A program made the translations under genes and the position numbers. A DNA stretch of 64,000 bases from JAJPKK01 sp963802745 (GTDB lineage Bacteria > Pseudomonadota > Alphaproteobacteria > Rhizobiales > Xanthobacteraceae), in contig CAWDKL010000054.1 of assembly GCA_963802745.1 (NCBI GenBank), positions 186,001-250,000 of the forward strand. The letters are read 5' to 3'. Below the pieces are notes generated by a model, which saw only the letters and a program-made list of their open reading frames with translations, did not search any database and was not told the DNA's origin. Positions 48,297 to 56,944 of the stretch are shown piece by piece; position 1 is the first letter of the stretch, and each line of letters begins with the position of its first letter.

Positions 48297-49283
48297 TCAC
48301 GCCGCCTCCGGATCGAAGAACACGTCGCTCACCGCCGGCCAATTCGGGATCAGGCCCTGTTGCAAAGCATAGGTGATCAGCGCCTCGATGCTCGCCTGAT
48401 TCGCCCGGATGCCATAGGGGAGGGGATCGCTCTTCAGCGGCAAAAACGAGCGGTAGCGCACATCCTCCGGCGCGCTGCCGACGCCCGCTTTGAGGCGCTC
48501 CAGATAGGGCTGTTTGGCAGCCGTGAAGGCATCGAGCAAAGCCTTGGCGACGTGGGGATGGCGCGCCAGTACCGCGTCCTTGACCACGATGGTGCCGTGG
48601 ATCGGATAGATGCCCGTGCGGCGGTACCAATCGGCCTCGACCTTGGCGGCATCGGGAATGAGTTCCGGATAGATTTGGGTCGGCGCCTGGCCGCCTTGCT
48701 CCCAATTGCCGGTCGGCGGGCCCGCCCGGCCAATTCCTGCCGGTCCCGTGAAGCCGGCCTGCAATTCGCCGCTCGCCATCATGGATGCCAGCGATTTTCC
48801 CGGCGGCGCATGAATGACGTTCGGCGGCAATTCAAGCGTTGCGACGTGTTCCTCGTCGTCCACCACCCAGGTGACCTTGGAGGAATCGAGCCCGTATTCG
48901 TTGATAAATATGCCGCGAGTCCACACCCCCGTGGTCACCGAATAGGCGCGCACCCCGACCTTTTTGCCCTCCAGGTCCTTCGGCACCGTGATGCCGGAAT
49001 CGGGACGCACCACGAAGCCCGCATGGTGGAAGCGCCGCATGACGAAGATCGGCAGCGCGATGAACGGGGCGCCCCTCGCGCGGGCGATCATGTAGGTGGT
49101 CGGCGCCATCTCGCAGACGTCGAATTCGACATCGCGGACCATGCGGCGGAATGCCCCGATGATCGGCGCCACCTCGATGAAATTGGGCTTCACGCCGGCG
49201 ATCGGCACGCTGCCGTCCTTGACGGCCGCCGTGTGCCCATAGGTCGCGATCGCGATATCCAAATTTACGCCGTCATCCGGCAT
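48297..49283 (-). CDS. 4,5-dihydroxyphthalate decarboxylase-like paralogue
   Basis: This 328-residue protein shares its layout with the 47160-48053 product: ATYGHTAAVKDGSV, EFDVCEMAPTTYMIARARGAP, LEGKKVGVRAYSVTTGVWTRGIF, and a similar C-terminal end (ALQQGLIPNW). It is divergent enough to be an old duplication. No signal peptide is seen. The same uncertainty applies: decarboxylase or binding protein. A tandem pair of paralogues separated by a dispersed repeat suggests duplication followed by repeat insertion. Confidence 0.7.
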   Translation of the reverse strand: MPDDGVNLDIAIATYGHTAAVKDGSVPIAGVKPNFIEVAPIIGAFRRMVRDVEFDVCEMAPTTYMIARARGAPFIALPIFVMRRFHHAGFVVRPDSGITVPKDLEGKKVGVRAYSVTTGVWTRGIFINEYGLDSSKVTWVVDDEEHVATLELPPNVIHAPPGKSLASMMASGELQAGFTGPAGIGRAGPPTGNWEQGGQAPTQIYPELIPDAAKVEADWYRRTGIYPIHGTIVVKDAVLARHPHVAKALLDAFTAAKQPYLERLKAGVGSAPEDVRYRSFLPLKSDPLPYGIRANQASIEALITYALQQGLIPNWPAVSDVFFDPEAA

Positions 49284-49541
49284 CGGGGTCTCCGTTCATG
49301 GTCTTGAGCGATTGGTCGCTTCATCTTGCCGGCGGCGAGGTGCCGAGGCACGGATGATATCGATAAATCCCAGGGCCGCAACCTCGGTGCCACATTCTCT
49401 TCATGGGATTCATCTACCAGCACACCACTCTTGAAGGCTTGAGGCCGGCGCTATATAACCCCGGCCGCGGTCTGCAGTGAGCGAGCAAGGTTTGGAGTGA
49501 GCGAACAAGACGAATCCGCTTGGAAGGCTGGAGCCGGCGAG

Positions 49542-49961
49542 ATGGATGGCGCAGACAAGGTCAGACCCTATCGGCCCACGGACAAGGAGCCGTTCATGAA
49601 TGAGCGGCAGCGGGAGTATTTTCGCCAAAAGCTGCTCGCCTGGAAGGAGGATATCCTCAAGGAGGCCAAGGATACCCTCCAGCACCTCCAGGATGAGAAC
49701 CAGAATCACCCCGACCTCGCCGATCGGGCTTCGTCGGAGACCGATCGGGCGATCGAGTTGCGCGCGCGCGACCGCCAGCGCAAGCTGATCGCCAAGATCG
49801 ACGCCGCACTCGGGCGCATCGAGGACGGCAGCTACGGGTATTGCGAGGAGACCGGCGAGCCGATCTCGATCAAGCGCCTCGAAGCCCGCCCGATCGCCAC
49901 CCTATCGATCGAAGCCCAGGAACGCCACGAACGCCGCGAACGGGTTTACCGCGAAGAATGA
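49542..49961 (+). CDS. dksA: RNA polymerase-binding transcription factor DksA
   Basis: The 139-residue protein has the coiled-coil (ERQREYFRQKLLAWKEDILKE, seen as its landmarks, through ASSETDRAIELRARDRQRKLI) with the acidic tip and the C-terminal zinc-finger region DGSYGYCEETGEPISIKRLEARP. Only the first of the four usual zinc cysteines is kept; the others are Thr, Ser and Ala. This degenerate form is normal for many alphaproteobacteria. DksA binds the RNA polymerase secondary channel and acts with ppGpp. ATG 49542 has GGAG upstream; GTG 49497 is an earlier alternative. The gene is convergent with a TctC protein. Confidence 0.9.
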   Translation: MDGADKVRPYRPTDKEPFMNERQREYFRQKLLAWKEDILKEAKDTLQHLQDENQNHPDLADRASSETDRAIELRARDRQRKLIAKIDAALGRIEDGSYGYCEETGEPISIKRLEARPIATLSIEAQERHERRERVYREE

Positions 49962-49986
49962 GGCTCGAACGGGCGGACGGCAACGG

Positions 49987-50952
49987 TCACTGCGGCGTCA
50001 GGTTCAGCACCTTGGCGAGCACCGCGATGGCTGCGGCCTCCGATTTGACGAACGCCTGAAACTCATCGGCGCCCATGATCATCGGCTCGACGCCCTGCAG
50101 CGCGAGTTTTTCGCGCACCGAGGCGACTTGCAGCGCCTTGCCGATCTCGCGGTTGAGCTTTTCCACGATATCGCGCGGGGTTCCGGCCGGGGCCAGCACG
50201 CCGATCCAGAAATTGAAATCGGAGTCCGGATAGCCGGCCTCGATCGAAGTCGGCACCTGCGGCAATGCCGCGGAACGCTCCCGGCTGCTCACCGACAGCG
50301 GCACCAGCTTGCCGCTGCGGATGAATTCCAGCGCGGCGGAGACCGGCGCGTAATACATATCGACCCGCCCGGTCATCACCTCGGTCAGGACTTCGGGGGC
50401 ACCCCGAAACGGAATATTGTCCGCCGGGAAGCCGGCGGCGAGACGGAATTTCTCCATGGCGAGGTGCACCGGCGTACCCACGCCCACGGAGCCGAAGGTG
50501 ACCCGCTTCTTTTTCGCGGTGGCGACCAGCTCCTGCACGGTGTGAATATTTTCCGACGGTGCCACCACCAGCACGTTGGGCAGACTGGCGAGCGGCGCCA
50601 CGGCGACAAAATCTTTGACCGCATCGTAATGCGCATTGGCGACCGTCAGCGGCCCCACTACCAGCGCGGAGGAATGCGCGAGCAGGGTGTAGCCGTCCGG
50701 CGGCGCGGTCGCGACCGCGCGGGTCCCGATCGTCCCGCTCGCCCCGGTGCGGTTGTCCACCACGATCGACTGGCCGAGCTGGGTCGCGACCTGCTCGAAC
50801 ACGATGCGCGGCACGATATCGACCGCGCTGCCGGCGGTAAGCGGTACCACCGCGCGAATGGCCTTGGTCGGCCATTGCTGCGCCGACGCGGCGGTGATCG
50901 CGATCGCTGCCAGGAGCGGGGTGAGGAACGCTAACTGGAATATACGCTTCAT
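49987..50952 (-). CDS. TctC/Bug-family tripartite tricarboxylate transporter binding protein
   Basis: The 321-residue protein starts at ATG 50952 with a signal peptide (LAFLTPLLAAIAITAASA). The Bug fold follows: WPTKAIRAVVPLTAGSAVDI, VVDNRTGASGTIG, PPDGYTLLAHSSALVVG, IPFRGAPEVLTEVMTGRVDM. Such proteins bind carboxylated solutes in the periplasm. No TctA or TctB membrane genes are nearby, so it is an orphan, common in this group. The longer upstream frame is rejected because it overlaps the ParE remnant and lacks a signal start. Confidence 0.88.
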   Translation of the reverse strand: MKRIFQLAFLTPLLAAIAITAASAQQWPTKAIRAVVPLTAGSAVDIVPRIVFEQVATQLGQSIVVDNRTGASGTIGTRAVATAPPDGYTLLAHSSALVVGPLTVANAHYDAVKDFVAVAPLASLPNVLVVAPSENIHTVQELVATAKKKRVTFGSVGVGTPVHLAMEKFRLAAGFPADNIPFRGAPEVLTEVMTGRVDMYYAPVSAALEFIRSGKLVPLSVSSRERSAALPQVPTSIEAGYPDSDFNFWIGVLAPAGTPRDIVEKLNREIGKALQVASVREKLALQGVEPMIMGADEFQAFVKSEAAAIAVLAKVLNLTPQ

Positions 50953-51065
50953 TGCGAGCTCATGGTTGCTGTTTGCAGTCAGACTAGCCGGAATTTTGGT
51001 GCGGTGGAAATACGAAGGATGTCGCGGAGCATGGCAGTGGCTCCCGCGCTGTTGCCGTGGAGGAG

Positions 51066-51191
51066 TTACTTCTCCGACCGTCTTGCCAATGGCCACACGG
51101 ATGCCTGCGGCGAGCTTTCTGCATTGATCAGCCGAAAGATGCGCCTGAGATTCCGGCTCGCCCGCGCCGTCAGCTCAACGCGGTATGTCAT
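51066..51191 (-). pseudogene. Truncated ParE/RelE-family toxin
   Basis: ATG 51191 opens MTYRVELTARASRNLRRIFRL, a good start for the ParE/RelE fold, then INAESSPQA, but the frame stops after 41 residues. Full toxins are about 90-100 residues and the rest is missing. It overlaps the end of the antitoxin gene by 17 bp as in intact modules. It is probably inactive. Confidence 0.6.
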
Positions 51192-51501
51192 ATTCGGCGC
51201 GGATCTCGTCGAAGACCTCACGCGCCGGCCGGGTGCGGCCATTGGCCACGTCGTCAAGGCCCTGCCGGATCCCCTCGGCGGCACTGGCCTCGGCCGCGAG
51301 ATCGAGCAGGCGCTGGTAGGCTTCCGCGTCCTGCAGCACGGCGGCGGGCTTGCCGTTCACGGTCAACACCAGTGGCCGCTTGGTTTTTTGTAGGTGGCGC
51401 AGGAATTGCGCCGAATGGTTCCGGAATGTGGTCACAGCCTGAGTGTCTTTGGTGATGTCAATCGGACAACTCCTAGGTGTTACCAAATTTGATAATATCA
51501 C
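51175..51501 (-). CDS. Phd/YefM-family antitoxin
   Basis: This product of up to 108 residues has the Phd/YefM fold: DITKDTQAVTTFRNHSAQFLRHL, seen as its landmarks, then RPLVLTVNGKPAAVLQDAEAYQRLL and REVFDEIRAEY. It would bind and block the adjacent toxin and repress the operon, but the toxin is truncated, so the antitoxin may be a remnant or act elsewhere. The start is uncertain (GTG 51501 or a later codon). Confidence 0.75.
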   Translation of the reverse strand: MILSNLVTPRSCPIDITKDTQAVTTFRNHSAQFLRHLQKTKRPLVLTVNGKPAAVLQDAEAYQRLLDLAAEASAAEGIRQGLDDVANGRTRPAREVFDEIRAEYDIPR

Positions 51502-52130
51502 GGCGGCGGCGCAAACGCACGGACTTCTGCGAAATTACGGGATTGAATGCCGGCGTGATCGCGGCATTCACGGCGGGGGCGTTCTACGTCGTCGGCAATC
51601 TCACCGATGTCGTCAACGCATCGCCAATCGGGTCGCATACGCAACCGGATTTCGGCTCCCCGGCCTACGCCTTCAACATCGCCGGCCACGCGCTGGTCGG
51701 TTGCGCTTCGGCCGAAGCTTCGGGCGGCAAGTGCGGCCCCGCCCCTCTGGCCGGCGGCGTCACCTCCGCGGCTGGGCCGTTCGTCAACAAGCTTGATTTC
51801 GCCCCCGCCCTGGTGGCAAACTCCGTGGTCGGCGGCGCGGCCGCAGTCGCAGGCGGCGGGAAGTTCGAGAACGGCGCCATCACCGGCGCGTTCGGGTATT
51901 TGTTTAATAGCCAAGCAGGCGCATTGCGCGGATGGGCTATCGGAAGTGGGATCGGGGCCTGGGTTTCTGGACTTCTTGGAGCGGAAACAGGTCCGATCGA
52001 TTTGGCCGTCATCGCGGGGGCACGTTGGGTCGGCGGTACCGTAGGGGCTGTATTAGGTGACTGGCTGACGGGGGCGGACGAGGTCCGTATTCTGGCGAAA
52101 CCCACTACCAAGTTGGAGATACCTTATTGA
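51477..52130 (+). pseudogene. C-terminal fragment of an Rhs/polymorphic-toxin protein
   Basis: From about 51546 the translation reads NAGVIAAFTAGAFYVVGNLTD, AFNIAGHALVGCASAEASGGKCG, ANSVVGGAAAVAGGGKFENGAITGAFGYLFN (landmarks). This glycine/alanine-rich segment precedes the toxin in Rhs proteins of Bradyrhizobium relatives. About 60 variable residues follow and could be a toxin tip. The core domain and YD repeats that should come before it are missing, so this is a relic or a cassette tip. It begins just beside the antitoxin gene on the other strand. Confidence 0.6.
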
Positions 52131-52182
52131 GGCTTGACCCAAACGGGATGTTTAGATCCCTTTACAAGCTGCAATAGGGTCA

Positions 52183-52290
52183 ATGAAAGGAAATTCGGTG
52201 CCGGAAAGATTAAACTACGCAATGCTGATGGAGCTTAGCGATGAGCGATGTATGCGTCTAGCCCAGCTTAAGGAACGACCGGTTTTGTAA
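52183..52290 (+). CDS. Very short ORF downstream of the Rhs tip
   Basis: ATG 52183 to the stop at 52290 gives 35 residues (MKGNSVPERLNYAML, then SDERCMRLAQL). It lies just after the Rhs tip, where immunity genes are usual, and ends 20 bp before the convergent stop of the next gene. It may be the start of an immunity gene cut off by an insertion. Short length makes this tentative. Confidence 0.2.
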   Translation: MKGNSVPERLNYAMLMELSDERCMRLAQLKERPVL

Positions 52291-52309
52291 ACGTGTCAAG
52301 TTTTGCGAT

Positions 52310-53923
52310 TTAGGCTGGGGCTGGGCTGAGTTTGGCATGTTTGATCCATTGATCCAGTTGGGCGTCGAGTTTATGGAAGGCTGAGCTGAGGGCTGGATTT
52401 ATGCTATGCAGGCGCGGCAGCGCTGCAGCGAGGCCCGGTCGCAGGATGCGATTGTAGGTGCGGGTGAAGAACAGCGCGACGCGGAAGCCGAAGGTGGTGA
52501 CGCTGTAGCGGAAGCGTCCGGGCTGGCGTTCGATCAAGCCATGGAGGCGCAGGCGACGCAGTTGATAGCTGATGGCGCCTTGAGAGATCTCATCAGGATC
52601 GCAGCCGGTCAAGCCGGCAAGGTGGGTGCGCAGGTCGGCGGCACGAAAGCCGTCTGCGAGCAGGCGGAACGCCATGATGGCGTGGAACAGCGTATGGGTG
52701 CGCGGATCGGCAAAGCGCAGACCCGAGGCGCGCAGATGGCCGGACGCCACCGGGCTGTTGACGGCCTGGAAGGTATCTTCGGCCAGCATGCAGTCGTGAC
52801 TGAGGCGTTCTGTGTCGAGCAGTGCCCGATTGGCCGCAAAGCCGATCTCGCGCAGCTTTTGGAGATTCTGCAGGCGCTTGCCGATGCCGAAGTCATAGGT
52901 ATTGTTGATGGTGGTCTCGGTGCGTAGGCCTCGGCCTTCCTTATGGTACTGCTTGATGCGGGCGTTCTTGTAGAAGACGATGATCGAGGGGGTGACACCT
53001 TGGGTTACGATGCGGGTGCGGAACCGTCCCGGCGTCTTTTTGGTGACCCGCCGCTTGAAGATGAGCTGGACTTCTTCGGGGCGACCCAGATCGAGATTTT
53101 CGCGGATCACCTGTTCGAACAACAAGCGTCCGTGCAGGGGCGTATCGAGCACTTGGGTTAACGAGAACTCGGCCTGCAGGATCGAGAGGTCGTAGCGATA
53201 GCCGGCTTTGCGATCTTCGCCGGTGAACGGATGGGGAAGCAGCCGCAGCCACTTGCGCAACAGGCCGTCGATCTTTTCAGCGGACAGATTGTCGCAAATC
53301 TCCTGAAGGCGTTTTGGATTGGCGCAACTGAGAATGCCGTTGTCGAGTGCTTCGAAGGCGATACCCTCCTTGGCAAGCTGGCACTTGGCATATTCGTGGC
53401 CGTTGAGGCATAGCTTGGCATTATAAGGAAAGTAGGTGCAGAACTTGATGAAGAACGGGCCGAACGCGCGGTCCACCGCATAGACATAATAGTGGTTCAC
53501 CATCGCACTGCCGCGCACGATCCACGGATAAGGCTGGCCGGTGGTCGGGCTGCGGCGCTTCTCGGTGCGGTAGACCTTGGCTTTCTCTTGCGCCTTGCCG
53601 ACAAAGACCACGCCTTCGTCCTTGTCGAACGTGGCCAGGCGCTGCGCCATCACGTCGTCTTTGCGCTCGCCCCGGCGAAACTGCACAAGCGGAATCTCCT
53701 GCGCGGCCACATAGTCTTCCAGCTTGGCCACAAAGCTGCGGCTCATCGGGCTCATCAGCGCAGCCGACGGCAGCGGCTGACCACGGTGATGTTTGAAGAA
53801 CCCCACGACGCCCGGTTCGGACTGCAGCTTCGGAATGTAGACGTTGAGGTACATGCGATCGATGCTCTGGACCGACAGCGTCACATGCCGGCCAAGGATT
53901 TCGGCTACGCTTTGTGCTATCAT
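52310..53923 (-). CDS. Large conserved protein of unknown function, mobile-element-like
   Basis: The protein has about 537 residues (ATG 53923 has GGAG eight bases ahead; ATG 53929 is also possible). Its central part reads YYVYAVDRAFGPFFIKFCTYFPYNAKLCLNG, seen as landmarks, with HEYAKCQLAKEGI, and ends in a winged helix (GAISYQLRRLRLHGLIERQPG). I recall similar proteins as multi-copy uncharacterised families in unrelated bacteria, which suggests a mobile element. No DDE, Y1, reverse transcriptase or serine recombinase motif is evident, and I find no terminal inverted repeats. It lies between the Rhs tip and the AT-rich gene. Confidence 0.6.
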   Translation of the reverse strand: MIAQSVAEILGRHVTLSVQSIDRMYLNVYIPKLQSEPGVVGFFKHHRGQPLPSAALMSPMSRSFVAKLEDYVAAQEIPLVQFRRGERKDDVMAQRLATFDKDEGVVFVGKAQEKAKVYRTEKRRSPTTGQPYPWIVRGSAMVNHYYVYAVDRAFGPFFIKFCTYFPYNAKLCLNGHEYAKCQLAKEGIAFEALDNGILSCANPKRLQEICDNLSAEKIDGLLRKWLRLLPHPFTGEDRKAGYRYDLSILQAEFSLTQVLDTPLHGRLLFEQVIRENLDLGRPEEVQLIFKRRVTKKTPGRFRTRIVTQGVTPSIIVFYKNARIKQYHKEGRGLRTETTINNTYDFGIGKRLQNLQKLREIGFAANRALLDTERLSHDCMLAEDTFQAVNSPVASGHLRASGLRFADPRTHTLFHAIMAFRLLADGFRAADLRTHLAGLTGCDPDEISQGAISYQLRRLRLHGLIERQPGRFRYSVTTFGFRVALFFTRTYNRILRPGLAAALPRLHSINPALSSAFHKLDAQLDQWIKHAKLSPAPA

Positions 53924-54136
53924 CCCCATGGCTCCGGTCGTGCGGTTATGCCTCTTGAAGGCGCTTAGACCGTTCAGCGGTCCTACTTGAGCTTGGTTAT
54001 ACCAAAGCTCGTCATGAACCGCCGGCCGGAGCCACAACCGCCACACGCCTCGTCGGTCTGAGGCAAAGCCTCGCTAGATATTATACGACGAGTGGAGAAG
54101 GTGTGTTCGTATACCGCTAAATCTAGGCGAGATCTT

Positions 54137-54604
54137 ATGTTAATGACTTGTGGTATTCCTGTGAAACGTTGGAATTTTCCCGAGGCAGTGAGACATATTG
54201 ATTGCAATTTATCAATTGGAGAGGTGATTTTCTTGTATTATAATGATTCAAATGGATTGCGCGGCACAATACTGAGCATCGCTAAAAATGATAAGTCAAC
54301 AGTGTATACGCTATCACTTCCAAGTGTGGAGATGTTGTCGAGAACTGACGACGTTTCTCGCATGATTTATAACTTATATTCAGATACTATAGATATGAGC
54401 GTACATCATGTTGTTGTTGCGGGAGGCGAATTAGAAATTGATGAAAAAATTTGTCAATCCGTCGATGCTGTGCTTCAATCGGCAGCAGAATTAGGGTCTC
54501 TTATCGAATATGTATGTTGCGATAAGAACGATGCATCGCGATTAGTCAATTTCGTTGTGCTTCAAGAATATGCAATGGGGATCATATCTCGACGAAACAA
54601 TTAA
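54137..54604 (+). CDS. AT-rich orphan gene of unknown function, possible immunity protein
   Basis: The 155-residue frame (ATG 54137 with AGGCGAG upstream) is far more AT-rich than anything around it, with codons such as TTA, AAT and ATA used freely. The product begins MLMTCGIPVKRWNFPE and is acidic and compact (GEVIFLYYNDSN, DDVSRMIYNLYSDTID, LIEYVCCDKND). No family is recognised. Its position between Rhs fragments and its foreign composition suggest a horizontally acquired immunity or cargo gene. A fortuitous open frame in AT-rich DNA is less likely at this length. Confidence 0.5.
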   Translation: MLMTCGIPVKRWNFPEAVRHIDCNLSIGEVIFLYYNDSNGLRGTILSIAKNDKSTVYTLSLPSVEMLSRTDDVSRMIYNLYSDTIDMSVHHVVVAGGELEIDEKICQSVDAVLQSAAELGSLIEYVCCDKNDASRLVNFVVLQEYAMGIISRRNN

Positions 54605-54627
54605 TGCCGCTCGTTAGATAAAATAAC

Positions 54628-55392
54628 TTGCGTAAGCGTGCCATCGCAAGAACTAGCTCGCCCCGCAGAATAACGCTCGGGCAGACTGCCGGCAACGGCG
54701 TCGTCACCACCCAGAGCTTCGACCCCCATACCGGCCGGCTCACCGCGGCGGTGGCCGGCAGCACGGTGGAGAACTTTTCCTACAATTACGACCTTTTGGG
54801 CAACCTGCTCACCCGCACGGACGCCAACACCAGCCTCACCGAGACGCTGACCTACGACACCCTCAACCGCCTCACCTCGGCGACGGTGAGCCAAAACATC
54901 ACCCCGGTCAAAACCTTCTCCTACGATCCGGTCGGCAACCTGCTGTCGAAGTCGAACATCGGCACCTACACGTATCCGGTGGCCGGCGCGGCACTGCCGC
55001 ATGCGGTGCAGAGCATCAGCGGCACCACCATCAACACCACCTTTACCTACGACGCCAACGGCAACCAGACCGCGGGCCTCGGCCGCAGCATCAGCTATAC
55101 CTCCTACAACAAGCCGAGTTCGATCACCCAAGGATCGTCCACGCTGTTCTTCAGCGACTATTTCGACCACCAGCGCTTCAAGCAAACCGCGGCCGAGGCA
55201 TCAGGCTCTATTTCAGCGCCTTCGGGGTGCATGCGGAGCTGTTCTCCTCCGCGGTCTCGCAATGGACCGACTATCTCACAGCCGGCGGTGCCATGATCGG
55301 GATGCGGGTGCTGCACAGCGACGAAACGGTGTCAACCCGCTATTTCCACACCGACCACCTCGGCTCGATCGCCGTCATCACCAACGAAACCG
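54628..55392 (+). pseudogene. Rhs/YD-repeat protein fragment, frameshifted near 55198
   Basis: The frame shows YD repeats: VENFSYNYDLLGNLLTRTD, TLTYDTLNRLTSA, TFSYDPVGNLLSKS, TFTYDANGNQTAGLGR. After about 55198 the sense continues in another frame as RLYFSAFGVHAELF and YFHTDHLGSIAVITNETG, the entry to the Rhs core. It ends abruptly where a family A hairpin repeat begins at 55393. The 5' end of the protein and the core are absent. Together with the 51.5 kb fragment it shows a decayed Rhs locus. Confidence 0.75.
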
Positions 55393-55581
55393 GTGTGCAA
55401 AATCGCCTTGTGAGACGGAGCAGCTGGCGCGGCGTCAAATGGCGATTTTGCGCACGCGGCAGGCGTTTGCTTAGCGCCGCGATCGCGACACCGCGATAAT
55501 GACCTGTGCGGCCGACCGGTGCGCAAAATCGCCGGCGACGCCGTGCCGGTTGCTCCGCTGTGCCGGGGCGATTTTGCACAC
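55393..55581. repeat. Family A hairpin repeat, two units
   Basis: Unit 1: GTGTGCAAAATCGCC (55393-55407) with GGCGATTTTGCGCAC (55441-55455). Unit 2: GTGCGCAAAATCGCC (55519-55533) with GGCGATTTTGCACAC (55567-55581), followed by CCTACG. Each hairpin is 63 bp. Compared with the 3.2 kb copy (GTGGGC/GCCCAC), both arms have changed together, keeping the stem paired. The first unit interrupts the Rhs fragment. Confidence 0.85.
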
Positions 55582-55624
55582 CCTACGACCCTGCGATTTG
55601 ATGCGACCGGAATTTAGTATAATA

Positions 55625-55647
55625 CCCGGGGCACGCGAGCGCCCCGG
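55625..55647. repeat. Short CCGGGGC/GCCCCGG hairpin, part of a dispersed repeat
   Basis: CCGGGGC (55626-55632) and GCCCCGG (55641-55647) pair around ACGCGAGC and lead into AATGAC. A related GTCATTCCAGGACGCGCG occurs at 61921-61938. It may also act as a terminator for the bicupin gene that ends at 55670. Confidence 0.4.
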
Positions 55648-55669
55648 AATGACCGCTCCCGCCGCCTGC

Positions 55670-56884
55670 TCACTCCTTCGGTAACTCCCCTCGGTACCCC
55701 TTGTCGTAAAACGCCGGGTCCATCCGATTGTCGGCGCCGTTGCGGCGCAGCGTTTCGGTGTATTCGCGGGCGATGAAGGGGTCTTCCATCCAGTAGGGGA
55801 TGTTGGTGCCGCCTTCCGGGATGTCCATGCCGGTATAGTCGGTGTGGACCTCGCCGGGCGGGCCGGGTTCGCGGCCCGGATTGTGCGGGCCGAACCAGGC
55901 GGTGAGCCGCAGCGGGTCCTTCGACACGCCGAAATGCTGGTGGAACCAGCGCGCCCCGCCCGGCGCCGCCGAGACCAGGCCGACCGGCTCGTAGTCCACC
56001 CGCTTGACGAGATGCGCCTTGCCATCGCGCCACGGATTGACGCCGGCATGTTCGGGCCACGTGTAGGTGTAGCCCTTGCCGCGCAGGCACACCAGCACCG
56101 CCGCCGAAGTGTGGGCGTGGGCCTTGGAGTAGCGTCCATTCTCATGCTGCGCGATCCACAAGTAAAAAGTATTCCCGGTCATGAACGGCTCGACCCGGCG
56201 GTAGCCGGGCGAGCGGCGGTTGTCGAGCGGCAGGTCGCAAGTGACGATGTCGGGGATGAAGTTGGTGCGCCGCATGGCCAGCCCGCGCACCGGGTCGGGC
56301 TCGATGTCGTCCTTGTATTTGTAAAAGTCGTCGGCGCCGCTGAAACGGTCGCGGAACTGGTAGGGGCAATCGAACACCGCGCCGAGGTTGTTGATCAAGT
56401 TGATCAGGTTGGGCGCCGTGGTGCCGCCGAGCAGCAGCGCCGGGCTCGAACTTGCGTTGACGATGCGATGCATGGCATTGACGGGAATCGAGAACAGCGA
56501 GCCCTGCTGCCACTCGAACACGTGGCGGCGGGAGTCGCCGTCGAGCCACACCTCCGTGGTGCCGCGCCCCTCCACGACGTAGAAAATTTCCTCAAAAATG
56601 TGCTTTTCGGCGTTGAGTGCGCCCGCACCCGGCACCTCGACCACGTAGCAGCCCCATTTGCCTTCGGTGCCGTAAAGCTGGATATAGCTGCCGCGCCCGC
56701 CCATCCGCTTCCATGGCGCGAGCGGCAGGTTTTGCACCTTGCTGATCCCGATGTCGCGAAACACTGGGATACCCTCGGACTCCATGAACAGGTCGTAGGG
56801 CGTCTTCGGCCGGCCGAATTTGCCGAAGCCGGCGCGCTTGCCGGCGGTCGGTTCATGCCAATGCGATCCCGGTACGTCGTGCAT
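55670..56884 (-). CDS. Bicupin-domain protein
   Basis: The 404-residue protein has two cupin regions. The first has HIFEEIFYVVEGRGTTEVW and WQQGSLFSIPVNAMHRIVNA; the second has HAHTSAAVLVCLRGKGYTY and a later GARWFHQHFG. The histidine/glutamate pattern suggests metal sites, as in gentisate-type dioxygenases, but signature residues of that enzyme class are not clear. ATG 56884 has AAGGAT upstream; the extension to 57016 overlaps a repeat. It stands alone. Confidence 0.75.
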   Translation of the reverse strand: MHDVPGSHWHEPTAGKRAGFGKFGRPKTPYDLFMESEGIPVFRDIGISKVQNLPLAPWKRMGGRGSYIQLYGTEGKWGCYVVEVPGAGALNAEKHIFEEIFYVVEGRGTTEVWLDGDSRRHVFEWQQGSLFSIPVNAMHRIVNASSSPALLLGGTTAPNLINLINNLGAVFDCPYQFRDRFSGADDFYKYKDDIEPDPVRGLAMRRTNFIPDIVTCDLPLDNRRSPGYRRVEPFMTGNTFYLWIAQHENGRYSKAHAHTSAAVLVCLRGKGYTYTWPEHAGVNPWRDGKAHLVKRVDYEPVGLVSAAPGGARWFHQHFGVSKDPLRLTAWFGPHNPGREPGPPGEVHTDYTGMDIPEGGTNIPYWMEDPFIAREYTETLRRNGADNRMDPAFYDKGYRGELPKE

Positions 56885-56944
56885 GGGGGTATCCTTGGTG
56901 GTGTGTGGGCTCGGGCCGCCGCGTAGTCGCGGCCGCGTAGTCGC

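Noticed and set aside
48015..49307. Plus-strand ORF of about 430 codons over the decarboxylase-like paralogue
   Set aside because: Arg/His/Asp-rich shadow; the minus-strand product is clearly a PBP-II-fold protein.
52310..53923. Group II intron or retron reverse transcriptase
   Set aside because: No YxDD motif or RT domain blocks are present.
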